Source: Oscillospiraceae bacterium (lineage in GTDB: Bacteria; Bacillota; Clostridia; Oscillospirales; Ruminococcaceae). From it: DNA of 6,428 nucleotides. Shown here in pieces: positions 1 through 4,995 of the stretch. Position 1 is the first letter of the stretch. Each line of letters begins with the position of its first letter. A program made the position numbers and the translations under genes. Location: the NCBI GenBank assembly GCA_009776345.1, contig WRLS01000117.1, positions 1 to 6,428 of the forward strand, in the 5' to 3' direction. The notes beneath the pieces are model-generated. The model searched no databases. It had not been told where the DNA came from and worked only from the letters and a program-made list of their open reading frames with translations.

Positions 1-17
1 GTGTGCTCTTCCGATCT
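1..17. other. Illumina sequencing adapter remnant
   Basis: The first 17 bases (GTGTGCTCTTCCGATCT) are identical to the 3' end of the Illumina TruSeq/index-read adapter, known independently of this window. Natural sequence probably starts at or after position 18. This is untrimmed library sequence at a contig end, so no biological meaning should be given to these bases. Confidence 0.93.
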
Positions 18-80
18 GTGGACGGCGTAGCCGGACGGGGTGGTTTAAACGCGATTTTATCTAACAGTTATTTTTCACCG

Positions 81-131
81 CTCATGCCGCGGAGGCAGTT
101 ACTTTGCAACGCGGCAAAGTAACCAAAACGC
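81..131. repeat. Inverted-repeat partner of 699-752, with internal hairpin
   Basis: This stretch reads almost identically to the reverse complement of 699-752. At its centre is a perfect hairpin, GTTACTTTGC (98-107) and GCAAAGTAAC (114-123), with loop AACGCG. It runs directly into the larger repeat at 124-380, so it is probably the outer edge of that same element. The partner at 699-752 would then be a fragment of a further copy in the opposite orientation. Confidence 0.85.
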
Positions 132-380
132 GCCGGGGAGACCCCGGACCCCCGCTACGACAAATCGCATAGCCTTGTACCTTTCATCGCGCACGTCATA
201 TGCCTTGTTCTATAATCCGCCCAATCGCTCAGCCGAGCCGAGCTCCAGGGCTCGAACGCGAAAAAAGGAATTAGGAATAAAAGAAATCAAAGACTTTTTC
301 CGCTGTAATTACGTGCGCGGGCGCTTCCGGTGTCGCTCCCTACTTTTGCTTTATGCTTACTTGCCTTTGTAGATTTGTGT
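124..380 (+). repeat. Left copy of ~257-bp dispersed repeat (inverse of 6170-6428)
   Basis: The segment aligns end to end with the reverse complement of 6170-6428, at roughly 85-90 % identity by eye. Within it, 292-341 is a 50-bp block identical to the reverse complement of 6210-6259. A GC hairpin, CCGGGG-AGA-CCCCGG (133-147), sits near the outer edge. Reading frames that cross it differ between the two copies: a 65-codon frame here has no counterpart in the other copy, because small indels near 275-290 shift the frame. It is therefore treated as non-coding. No transposase or target-site duplication is visible. Confidence 0.85.
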
Positions 381-415
381 CCATCAAAGCTACAATGCTA
401 ACTGAAGGTTTGGAA

Positions 416-463
416 GCGGGGAAAAATTCTGATTTCTTTTTTTCATATTATCTTTTTCCCCGC
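416..463. other. Long-stem hairpin in gene-free region
   Basis: GCGGGGAAAAA (416-426) is the perfect reverse complement of TTTTTCCCCGC (453-463), giving an 11-bp stem around a 26-nt T-rich loop. No T tract follows the stem, so it is not a standard intrinsic terminator on either strand. The rest of 381-580 holds only one other small stem-loop (CTTGCC-GTACT-GGCAAG, 528-544) and no supported gene. Confidence 0.6.
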
Positions 464-580
464 GCCCAGCATTTGAGCCTCGCAAGGCGAAAGCGGAAGG
501 CAGATGTATTTATTTGATTGTTCTTTGCTTGCCGTACTGGCAAGTGTGAAATCTTCGACCTCTGCGGGGGGTCGGGCTTC

Positions 581-684
581 GCAGGTTTTAGGATTTAGGT
601 TTTAGGAAAAGGACGGTACGACAAATTTCTTCCCTTCCTAAATCCTCAATCCTAAAACCTTAATCCTGCGGCGCTCCGCGCCGC
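581..684 (+). repeat. Heptamer palindrome element, copy A
   Basis: The left arm (from 581) is built of 7-bp units of the form GGNTTTA: GGTTTTA, GGATTTA, GGTTTTA. The right arm (to 669) is built of complementary units: CCTAAAT, CCTCAAT, CCTAAAA, CCTTAAT. The arms enclose about 25 bp, and the ends are GCAGG and CCTGC. A GC hairpin follows, GCGGCGC-TCC-GCGCCGC (668-684). The whole could fold into one long, imperfect stem. Further copies lie at 761-871 (inverted), 2578-2666 (same orientation) and 2905-2948 (half). Confidence 0.8.
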
Positions 685-698
685 CCCAGCCCCCTGAG

Positions 699-752
699 CC
701 GCGCTTTGGTTACTTTGCCGCGTTGCAAAGTAACTGCCCCCGCGGCTTGAGC
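699..752 (-). repeat. Inverted-repeat partner of 81-131
   Basis: This is a near-exact reverse complement of 81-131, including the same hairpin (GTTACTTTGC at 709-718, GCAAAGTAAC at 725-734, loop CGCGTT). It lies between heptamer elements A and B, which are themselves inverted with respect to each other. The region 581-871 therefore has a roughly two-fold symmetric layout. It is probably a fragment of another copy of the large repeat at the window ends. Confidence 0.8.
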
Positions 753-760
753 GGCCTTCG

Positions 761-871
761 GCAGGATTTAGGTTTTAGGATTGAGGTTTTAGGAAGGGAA
801 GAAAATTATCGTGTCATCCTTTTCCTAAAACCTGAAACCTATATCCTAAAACCTGCGGCGCTCCGCGCCGC
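761..871 (-). repeat. Heptamer palindrome element, copy B (inverted relative to A)
   Basis: The left arm has units GGATTTA, GGTTTTA, GGATTGA, GGTTTTA and matches the reverse complement of copy A's right arm, including the adjoining GGAAGGGAAG. The right arm (CCTAAAA, CCTGAAA, CCTATAT, CCTAAAA) matches the reverse complement of copy A's left arm. The element is bounded by GCAGG (761) and CCTGC (852-856) and followed by the same GC hairpin as copy A (855-871). Small frames that cross it on both strands are repeat-derived. Confidence 0.8.
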
Positions 872-877
872 CAGCCA

Positions 878-893
878 CCCCTCCAAGGAGGGG
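878..893. repeat. CCCCTCC/GGAGGGG short palindrome
   Basis: CCCCTCC-AA-GGAGGGG is a perfect 7-bp-arm palindrome, placed immediately before the 27-bp palindrome at 900-926. The later palindromes at 2711-2731 and 2790-2810 have the same general build (a CCCTC-type arm, an A/T-rich or AA centre, a GAGGG-type arm). They may belong to a related family. Confidence 0.6.
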
Positions 894-899
894 AATTTA

Positions 900-926
900 C
901 GGTCGGGGATGGAACCCCGCCCCTAC
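900..926 (-). repeat. 27-bp palindromic repeat (single copy)
   Basis: This is one copy of a 27-bp unit that reads CGGTCGGGGATGG, then AACCCCGCCCCTAC. The arms pair to form a stem of about 8 bp with a 6-nt loop. The copies at 2826-2852, 2875-2901, 4899-4925 and 4942-4968 are the same unit in one orientation or the other. Here it stands alone, whereas the other four form two pairs. The remaining 927-997 holds nothing I recognise. Confidence 0.8.
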
Positions 927-997
927 GGTGCAATTTTGATGATTGTCCGGTAATTGCGGGACGTCGAGGACGCCGCCCCCCACATGATTTGTGCATT

Positions 998-1030
998 TTG
1001 CAATTCAATGATTTTATGCTATTATATAAT
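998..1030 (+). promoter_or_regulatory. Candidate promoter of the serine hydrolase gene
   Basis: TTGCAA (998-1003) and TATTAT (1020-1025), spaced 16 bp, resemble sigma-A -35 and -10 boxes. A perfect TATAAT overlaps at 1025-1030, but its spacing from TTGCAA is 21 bp, which is poor. The A/T-rich stretch lies just outside the repeat block, and the leader to the ATG would be about 30 nt. It was assigned by eye only. Confidence 0.5.
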
Positions 1031-1065
1031 TATATTACAAATATATTATCACGGAGGGGACATTC

Positions 1066-2031
1066 ATGCGTAAAAATCCGTATCCTGTTGCAACGCCGGA
1101 GGAGCTTGGCGTATCTTCCGAAGCGATCACGCGCACAATAAGCGAGATCCGCGAAACCCACGGCCTTGAGCTTCACAGCTTTCTGATGCTGCGCAAGGGC
1201 AGGCTTATCCGGGAGGAATACTTCCGGGAGGGGGAAAGTAGCCGGCTTCATGTGCTTCATTCTGTCAGCAAAAGCTTCTGCTCTACCGCTTTGGGGATGG
1301 CACAGGCACAGGGGCTTCTGTCCTTGGAGGACAAGCTGTACGATTTCTTCCCCGAACACGCGGACCTGTGCGACAGCGATTATAAGCGCGGGGTCACGGT
1401 CGCGCACCTGCTGATGATGGGTTCGGGCTTTGAAAACAACGAGCAGGAGCTTTTCGGCCAGGCAACCTTCGGCGATATTGTAAAAGCGGCGCTCTCCCAA
1501 AAAATAATCCATAAGCCCGGCACCGTGTTCGATTATTACACCTTGGGCACATATCTTACCAGCGCGGTGTTCAGCCGCGTATGCCCGCAGGGCATACATT
1601 CCTATCTGCGCGGGAAGCTGTTCGCGCCGATGGGGTTCGGCGAAACCCATTGGAATACAGACAGCCAAAATATCCCGATGGGCGGCTTCGGGCTTTACAT
1701 GACCGCTTACGATATGACGCGGCTGGGCCAGCTTTACCTGCAAAAGGGAAAATGGGAGGGACAGCTGCTGCTGCCGGAGGAATATGTCACAGCCGCGTCT
1801 TCAGCGCAGATCAGCAACGCAAACCACGCGAGCGGCAACCGGGACTGGACAGCGGGATACGGCTATCAGTTCTGGCGCAACAGTTTCGGCGGGTTCCGGG
1901 CGGACGGTATGTTCGGGCAGTATATCATCGTGCTGCCGGAAAAGGAAACCGTAATCGTAATGACATCGCATCTCGACGATATGCAAAAGCCGCTAAGCGC
2001 AATAGAAGAAATTTTATTAGCGGGGATGTAA
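1066..2031 (+). CDS. Serine hydrolase, beta-lactamase (class C/PBP4*) family
   Basis: This 321-residue protein belongs to the beta-lactamase superfamily of serine hydrolases (class C-like, esterase or peptidase types). The nucleophile motif SVSK is at residues 66-69 (Ser66, Lys69) in the usual HSVSKSF setting. A family-typical HLLMMGSGF follows at 114-122, then FDYY at 155-158, where Tyr157 probably takes the place of the catalytic YxN tyrosine. The third residue is Thr rather than Asn. Near the C-terminus, GMFGQYIIVLPE (281-292) replaces the KTG region, as in NylB/EstB-like members. No signal peptide or membrane segment is visible, so a cytoplasmic enzyme is likely. GGAGGGGA at 1053-1060 fixes the ATG. 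The substrate cannot be told from the sequence. These features point to an esterase, amidase or peptidase rather than a true antibiotic beta-lactamase. Confidence 0.88.
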   Translation: MRKNPYPVATPEELGVSSEAITRTISEIRETHGLELHSFLMLRKGRLIREEYFREGESSRLHVLHSVSKSFCSTALGMAQAQGLLSLEDKLYDFFPEHADLCDSDYKRGVTVAHLLMMGSGFENNEQELFGQATFGDIVKAALSQKIIHKPGTVFDYYTLGTYLTSAVFSRVCPQGIHSYLRGKLFAPMGFGETHWNTDSQNIPMGGFGLYMTAYDMTRLGQLYLQKGKWEGQLLLPEEYVTAASSAQISNANHASGNRDWTAGYGYQFWRNSFGGFRADGMFGQYIIVLPEKETVIVMTSHLDDMQKPLSAIEEILLAGM

Positions 2032-2115
2032 GTGTATGGCTTGTGCAGTTTGTCTATATACGGACGATATTTTTATCCGCTGTTTGTGGAATATTCTCCC
2101 CGCCGTCACAAATTG

Positions 2116-2147
2116 TTCACATTTGTATGATATACTGCATATGTGAA
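2116..2147 (+). promoter_or_regulatory. Extended -10 promoter inside a dyad (candidate operator)
   Basis: TGATATACT (2128-2136) fits an extended -10 box (TGn plus TATACT), with no convincing -35. It is centred in a dyad. TTCACAT (2116-2122) pairs with ATGTGAA (2141-2147), and inside that GTAT (2125-2128) pairs with ATAC (2132-2135). A repressor bound here would cover the -10 box of the downstream 134-residue gene. That gene's start is about 40 nt downstream. The regulatory role is an inference. Confidence 0.4.
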
Positions 2148-2183
2148 ATCACGGCTTCTTAGAGAAATTTCGGGAGGATACAG

Positions 2184-2588
2184 ATGGATAGGACCATTGC
2201 GTTCGTAACCAACCAATTCGCAAGCGACCGTATTATACTCGCCGCCAAGGAACTGGCGGACCAGACCCGCACAGGGCTTGATGTCGTAGAGATACTGGAC
2301 CTCGAATATGAACTGGACCCCGCCGCGGTCGAATACCTGCACACGCTGTCCAGGAAAAATAAAGCCATAATGAAAATTATGTTCACCGAAGATAAAATCG
2401 GCTCCATGCGCGAGATTATTAGCCATAAAGACAGCAAATGCATTTTAACCGGCCTGCCCGCTACGAACGATTCCGTCCTGTACACACTTTGGAAGGATTA
2501 TCCGAACAAGATGTTCTATACCGTAGACCATGACGGAAGGATAAGCGCGGTGGCAAAATCGGTGCAAGGCGCTGCGCGCAGGAATTAG
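2184..2588 (+). CDS. Small cytoplasmic protein, possible universal-stress-protein fold
   Basis: This is a 134-residue soluble protein with no signal peptide. Its layout suggests a Rossmann-like alternating fold: strand RTIAFVT (3-9), helix (about 14-28), strand LDVVEIL (32-38), helix (about 46-59), strand AIMKIMF (61-67), helix (about 73-80), strand KCILTGL (85-91), and a last strand KMFYTVD (109-115). This resembles universal stress proteins, but the ATP-binding G-x2-G-x9-G-S/T motif is not present, so any nucleotide binding is doubtful. GGGAGGA (2172-2178) lies 5 bp before the ATG. The last residues (RRN) and the TAG stop lie inside heptamer repeat C. The gene converges on the PBP gene. I assign no function; it could be a lineage-specific hypothetical. 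Confidence 0.75.
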   Translation: MDRTIAFVTNQFASDRIILAAKELADQTRTGLDVVEILDLEYELDPAAVEYLHTLSRKNKAIMKIMFTEDKIGSMREIISHKDSKCILTGLPATNDSVLYTLWKDYPNKMFYTVDHDGRISAVAKSVQGAARRN

Positions 2589-2666
2589 GATTTAGGTTAT
2601 AGGGAAAGGACGAATCTTTTAGCGCCTTCCCTTCCTAAATCCTCAAACCTAAAACCTTAATCCTGC
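2578..2666 (+). repeat. Heptamer palindrome element, copy C, at gene 3' end
   Basis: This is a complete element in the same orientation as copy A. It starts GCAGG at 2578, inside the end of the preceding coding region, so the TAG stop at 2586-2588 lies within the first repeat units. The left arm has degenerate GGNTTTA units; the right arm has CCTAAAT, CCTCAAA, CCTAAAA, CCTTAAT and ends CCTGC (2662-2666). CGTAGGC follows in place of the GC hairpin seen after A and B; the same CGTAGGC follows copy D. It could form a hairpin in the gene's mRNA tail. Confidence 0.8.
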
Positions 2667-2686
2667 CGTAGGCAAAACACCCGTCA

Positions 2687-2706
2687 CAAAGCGATAAATC
2701 GCTTTG
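2687..2706. repeat. Perfect 20-bp palindrome
   Basis: CAAAGCGAT-AA-ATCGCTTTG is a perfect palindrome with 9-bp arms and a 2-nt centre. It is followed 4 bp later by another palindrome (2711-2731). No T tract follows. It is part of the repeat mosaic between two convergent genes. Confidence 0.65.
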
Positions 2707-2710
2707 CGCC

Positions 2711-2731
2711 ACCCTCTTTAAAAAAGAGGGT
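2711..2731. repeat. ACCCTCTTT palindrome
   Basis: ACCCTCTTT (2711-2719) and AAAGAGGGT (2723-2731) form a 9-bp stem with a 3-nt A loop. It is the same type as the palindrome at 2790-2810. The stretch between them (2732-2766) shows no other structure I can support. Confidence 0.65.
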
Positions 2732-2766
2732 AAGGCTACAGCAAGATTTATTCTTTCACATTAAAA

Positions 2767-2827
2767 ACGCAAAACAATCGTAGGACGTACCCTCTTTTTT
2801 AAAAAGAGGGGAACGGATGTTTTGCGT
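2767..2827. repeat. Nested inverted repeat around a 21-bp palindrome
   Basis: The outer arms ACGCAAAACA (2767-2776) and TGTTTTGCGT (2818-2827) are perfect complements. They enclose the palindrome CCCTCTTTTT-T-AAAAAGAGGG (2790-2810). Together they make a 61-bp unit with terminal inverted repeats and a palindromic core, the build of a very small non-autonomous element. The right end overlaps by 2 bp the 27-bp palindrome starting at 2826. Confidence 0.65.
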
Positions 2828-2901
2828 AGGGTCGGGGTTCCATCCCCGACCGCGAATATTAGACCGAACTTTAACGGTCGGGCATGGAAGCCCGACCCTA
2901 C
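2826..2901. repeat. Pair of 27-bp palindromic repeats, inverted, 22-bp spacer
   Basis: The unit GTAGGGTCGGGGTTCC / ATCCCCGACCG (2826-2852) is followed after 22 bp by its inverse (2875-2901, CGGTCGGGCATGG / AAGCCCGACCCTAC). Each unit is itself a stem-loop, and the two units could also pair with each other. The pair is bounded outward by GTAGGG and CCCTAC. Its orientation is opposite to that of the pair at 4899-4968. Confidence 0.8.
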
Positions 2902-2904
2902 AAG

Positions 2905-2948
2905 CTTCTTCCCTTTCTATATCCTCAATCCTAAAACCTCAATCCTGC
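2905..2948 (+). repeat. Heptamer element, copy D (right half only)
   Basis: Only the right arm is present: CTTCTTCCC, then degenerate units including CCTCAAT, CCTAAAA and CCTCAAT, ending CCTGC (2944-2948) and CGTAGGC as in copy C. The left arm is missing, and the 27-bp pair lies where it would be. The PBP stop codon (TCA at 2939-2941, TGA on the minus strand) and its last codons fall inside this arm. Confidence 0.7.
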
Positions 2949-4546
2949 CGTAGGCCATCCGCAATCTTCCTGAAAACCGGTGCCGCCGCGCTTTCGCCGG
3001 ACTGCCCGCCTTCTACAAAAACGCATATGGCGTACTTTGGCGCCGCCGCCGGATAAAATCCGGCAAACCACGCGTGTACGACCTCCCTGCCGCCGATAAA
3101 GCTGCCTGTCTGCGCCGAGGATGTTTTTCCGCCCGCACTGCCTTGATGCGGCTTGGCGGTCCGTCCGCTGCCCTCTTCCACAACAGAAACCATCAGCTCG
3201 CGAAGGCGCGCGGATGTGCGTTCGCTCAGCACACGGCTGCGGCCGTAAAACGGTATTTCCTCCGCCATATCCGTACCGTCGAGGGTAAATCCCCTAATCA
3301 GCCTGGGCGGGGCGGACATCCCTTGGTTGGCTATCTGCGCCACCGCCACCGCCATTTGAAGCGGCGACGCAAGCGAGCTTCCCTGCCCGAAGCTGAAATT
3401 CGCGTAGGCGGCGGCGTTTGAAAGCTCCGCCTCACTAGGCAAATTGCCCCTTGCGGTAAACATACCGTCGGCAAGCTCCGCCGATGCGCCCAGCCCCAGG
3501 TTTTCCGCCACCGATAAAACAAAGGCAGGCGGTATCTCCTGCGCCAGTGTAATATAATATGTGTTGCACGAAACCTGCAGCGCGCGCGCCATGTCGATAT
3601 AACCGTGAACCGCGTGGTTATTACAGCGGAATGATACCCCATCCGCGGTAACAGATCCGGTGCAGTTATAGGAATATGACGCAGGGATGCCCATTTCCAG
3701 CGCCGCCGCGGAAATCACCAGCTTGAAAACAGACCCGATGTTAAACCCGCTGACAGCACGGTTTATGAAGGGCGCGTCCGCGCTGTCGAAGCTGGCGGCG
3801 ATATCTGCGGGATCGAAAACGGGCAGGCTTGCCATCGCCAAAATATCCCCGGTGGCGATATCCAGCACCACGGCCGCGCCTTTTTCCCCTGCCTCAGCCA
3901 AAGCATTCTGAGCCAGCTCTTGTATGCTTGCGTCGATTGTCAGCACAACGCCGCCCGCGCCCTCCCTTGAGCCGGAGCGCTCCACACCGAAGCCGCCGCC
4001 CGTCATAGCGCGCCCCGCCGCGTCAACCCGGTAGCTCCGGGTTATTTGCATCCCTGTTTCCGCAAGGAAGGAATCATATGCTTTTTCGATACCGGCGGCG
4101 CCGCTAACCCCATCGCCGCTTAAATAGCCGATTATATGCGGCGCAACTTGATTTTCACCGTATCTTACCGGCACACGGAAAACATCGACCCCCGCGGCGT
4201 AAATATTCTCATCCTCTACCTCCAGCACAAACGGGGCCGTGCCGCGAAGCATATCCGCAAGGGAACCGCGCTCCTCCCCCTCTTTGCCGTCAAGAAGCGC
4301 CCCCGCCGCCTGTATTGTCGGAACCACCGACGCCAAATAACGGTGCCCCCGGTTCACAAGCGGATTCATATTCCGGTCGTAGATTGCGCCGCGCGTTTTC
4401 GCCACATCCATGCGGTATGTCCCCTGCGAACCGCCCACAGACATCAGATTGTCCGACGTCGCCACTGTGTAGACCCGGAAAATCGCGAACGCAAACAGCA
4501 TCGCGACCACCGTATAAACCCCGAGTATCCGCCTGTAAAATTTCAT
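2939..4546 (-). CDS. Class B penicillin-binding protein (monofunctional transpeptidase)
   Basis: This is a peptidoglycan DD-transpeptidase of the FtsI/PBP2/SpoVD type, which cross-links cell-wall peptides outside the membrane. I start it at the ATG at 4546 (535 residues), because GGAGAGGG (4554-4561) lies 7 bp upstream. The in-frame ATG at 4588 adds 14 residues encoded by a hairpin. An N-terminal membrane anchor spans about residues 8-25. RGAIYDRNMNPL (52-63) marks the N-terminal PBP domain, and the transpeptidase domain covers about 199-535. Active-site motifs are SVFK (Ser272, Lys275), SCN (326-328) and KTS (474-476) in GGKTSSAQTG, where families normally have KTG. It is short for this family and has no PASTA domain. 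The final residues (about RQD) and the stop come from repeat D. A sporulation or elongation role cannot be decided from the sequence. Confidence 0.9.
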   Translation of the reverse strand: MKFYRRILGVYTVVAMLFAFAIFRVYTVATSDNLMSVGGSQGTYRMDVAKTRGAIYDRNMNPLVNRGHRYLASVVPTIQAAGALLDGKEGEERGSLADMLRGTAPFVLEVEDENIYAAGVDVFRVPVRYGENQVAPHIIGYLSGDGVSGAAGIEKAYDSFLAETGMQITRSYRVDAAGRAMTGGGFGVERSGSREGAGGVVLTIDASIQELAQNALAEAGEKGAAVVLDIATGDILAMASLPVFDPADIAASFDSADAPFINRAVSGFNIGSVFKLVISAAALEMGIPASYSYNCTGSVTADGVSFRCNNHAVHGYIDMARALQVSCNTYYITLAQEIPPAFVLSVAENLGLGASAELADGMFTARGNLPSEAELSNAAAYANFSFGQGSSLASPLQMAVAVAQIANQGMSAPPRLIRGFTLDGTDMAEEIPFYGRSRVLSERTSARLRELMVSVVEEGSGRTAKPHQGSAGGKTSSAQTGSFIGGREVVHAWFAGFYPAAAPKYAICVFVEGGQSGESAAAPVFRKIADGLRQD

Positions 4547-4563
4547 AGCCGCACCCTCTCCAT

Positions 4564-4643
4564 AAAAAAACTGATGCCCCATCCTCATATCAACACAAAG
4601 CTTGTGTGTACTGATATGATGATTGGAAGCATCAGCGTTTTTT
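4564..4643. terminator. Long bidirectional hairpin terminator before the PBP gene
   Basis: A long stem is formed by CTGATGC (4571-4577) with GCATCAG (4629-4635), CATATCA (4586-4592) with TGATATG (4612-4618), and ACACAA (4593-4598) with TTGTGT (4602-4607), loop AGC. Partly paired stretches lie between the first two. T7 follows on the minus strand (4570-4564), and CG plus T6 on the plus strand (4638-4643), so it can terminate both ways. It starts about 10 bp after the stop of the 50-residue gene. It ends 2 bp before the ribosome binding site of the PBP gene, so it may act as an attenuator. Confidence 0.75.
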
Positions 4644-4656
4644 ATGCGCTTTAGTA

Positions 4657-4809
4657 TTATTCTTCTTCCGGGCTGTCGTCGCTTTCCATGAATAACTGTT
4701 CACATTCCTGCTGTGTAATTTTTAGGATAACGGATGCCTGTGTGATCAGGTTTTCGGCGTCGGTTATGGCGTTAAAGGCTTTACTGTAGAGCTTTTGGTA
4801 ATCCGGCAT
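4657..4809 (-). CDS. 50-residue acidic hypothetical protein
   Basis: A 50-codon gene starts at the ATG at 4809, with AAGGAGG (4819-4825) 9 bp upstream. The same frame stays open for another 50 codons, but that extension is made of terminator and 27-bp palindrome sequence and begins MEPRPYGA, so I reject it. The protein starts MPDYQKLYSKAFNAITDAEN and looks mostly helical, with an acidic end (SDDSPEEE). Small proteins opening with a similar DYxxLYxxxFNAI pattern recur in Clostridia genomes and their phages, to my recollection; none has a function I know. There is no signal peptide or membrane segment. A terminator at 4850-4871 separates it from the efp transcript, and a hairpin follows its stop. 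Confidence 0.65.
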   Translation of the reverse strand: MPDYQKLYSKAFNAITDAENLITQASVILKITQQECEQLFMESDDSPEEE

Positions 4810-4849
4810 TGCGCGGTGCCTCCTTGTATGCAGGGCTTTTGGGGTATGC

Positions 4850-4871
4850 AAAAAGCCGCCCCTCGGCGGCT
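4850..4871 (-). terminator. Intrinsic terminator downstream of the efp operon
   Basis: On the minus strand, AGCCGCC-GAGG-GGCGGCT is followed by a run of T (4854-4850), a standard rho-independent terminator. It lies about 180 bp after the CD1247-like gene and before the 50-residue gene. Between this terminator and the ribosome binding site at 4819-4825 there are only about 25 bp, with a direct GTATGCA repeat (4826-4832, 4844-4850) and no clear promoter. Confidence 0.7.
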
Positions 4872-4898
4872 CAGACTGTAGACAAAGGCAATTACCAA

Positions 4899-4968
4899 CG
4901 GTGCGGCATGGAAGCCGCACCCTACAATGCCGCATTGCACCGTAGGGTCGGGGTTCCATCCCCGACCG
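4899..4968. repeat. Pair of 27-bp palindromic repeats, opposite arrangement
   Basis: CGGTGCGGCATGG / AAGCCGCACCCTAC (4899-4925) is followed after 16 bp by GTAGGGTCGGGGTTCC / ATCCCCGACCG (4942-4968). Here the CCTAC and GTAGGG ends face each other, the reverse of the pair at 2826-2901. In the first unit both arms differ from the other copies in matching ways (TGCGGC / GCCGCA), so the stem is kept although the sequence has changed. Confidence 0.8.
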
Positions 4969-4995
4969 CAGATAGAGTTTGCCGTCACCCTGAAT

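Noticed and set aside
175..372. 65-codon plus-strand frame in the left terminal repeat
   Set aside because: It lies wholly in the repeat, has a different frame from the matching region of the right copy, and has no ribosome binding site or protein-like composition.
581..871. Telomere-like or CRISPR-like array suggested by the repeated TTTAGG units
   Set aside because: The units are directly adjacent 7-mers with no unique spacers, arranged in opposing arms. There is no cas gene and no sign of a linear end with a hairpin telomere or resolvase.
814..1008. Minus-strand frame containing GGVPSPTVNSPPWRGG
   Set aside because: It is a translation of the heptamer element, the CCCCTCC palindrome and the 27-bp palindrome, so it is repeat-derived and not a gene.
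1030..1743. 237-codon minus-strand frame opposite the serine hydrolase
   Set aside because: It is a shadow of a well-supported gene; its translation shows no recognisable family, and the plus frame has all catalytic motifs.
2032..2115. Terminator after the serine hydrolase gene
   Set aside because: The only pairing seen (CGGA to TCCG around 2060-2083) is short and is not followed by a T tract.
4547..4588. Earlier ATG for the PBP gene (14 extra residues)
   Set aside because: Those codons are in the terminator hairpin, while the ATG at 4546 has a well-spaced GGAGAGGG.
4810..4959. N-terminal extension of the 50-residue gene
   Set aside because: The extra 50 codons are terminator and palindrome sequence, and a good ribosome binding site marks the shorter start at 4809.
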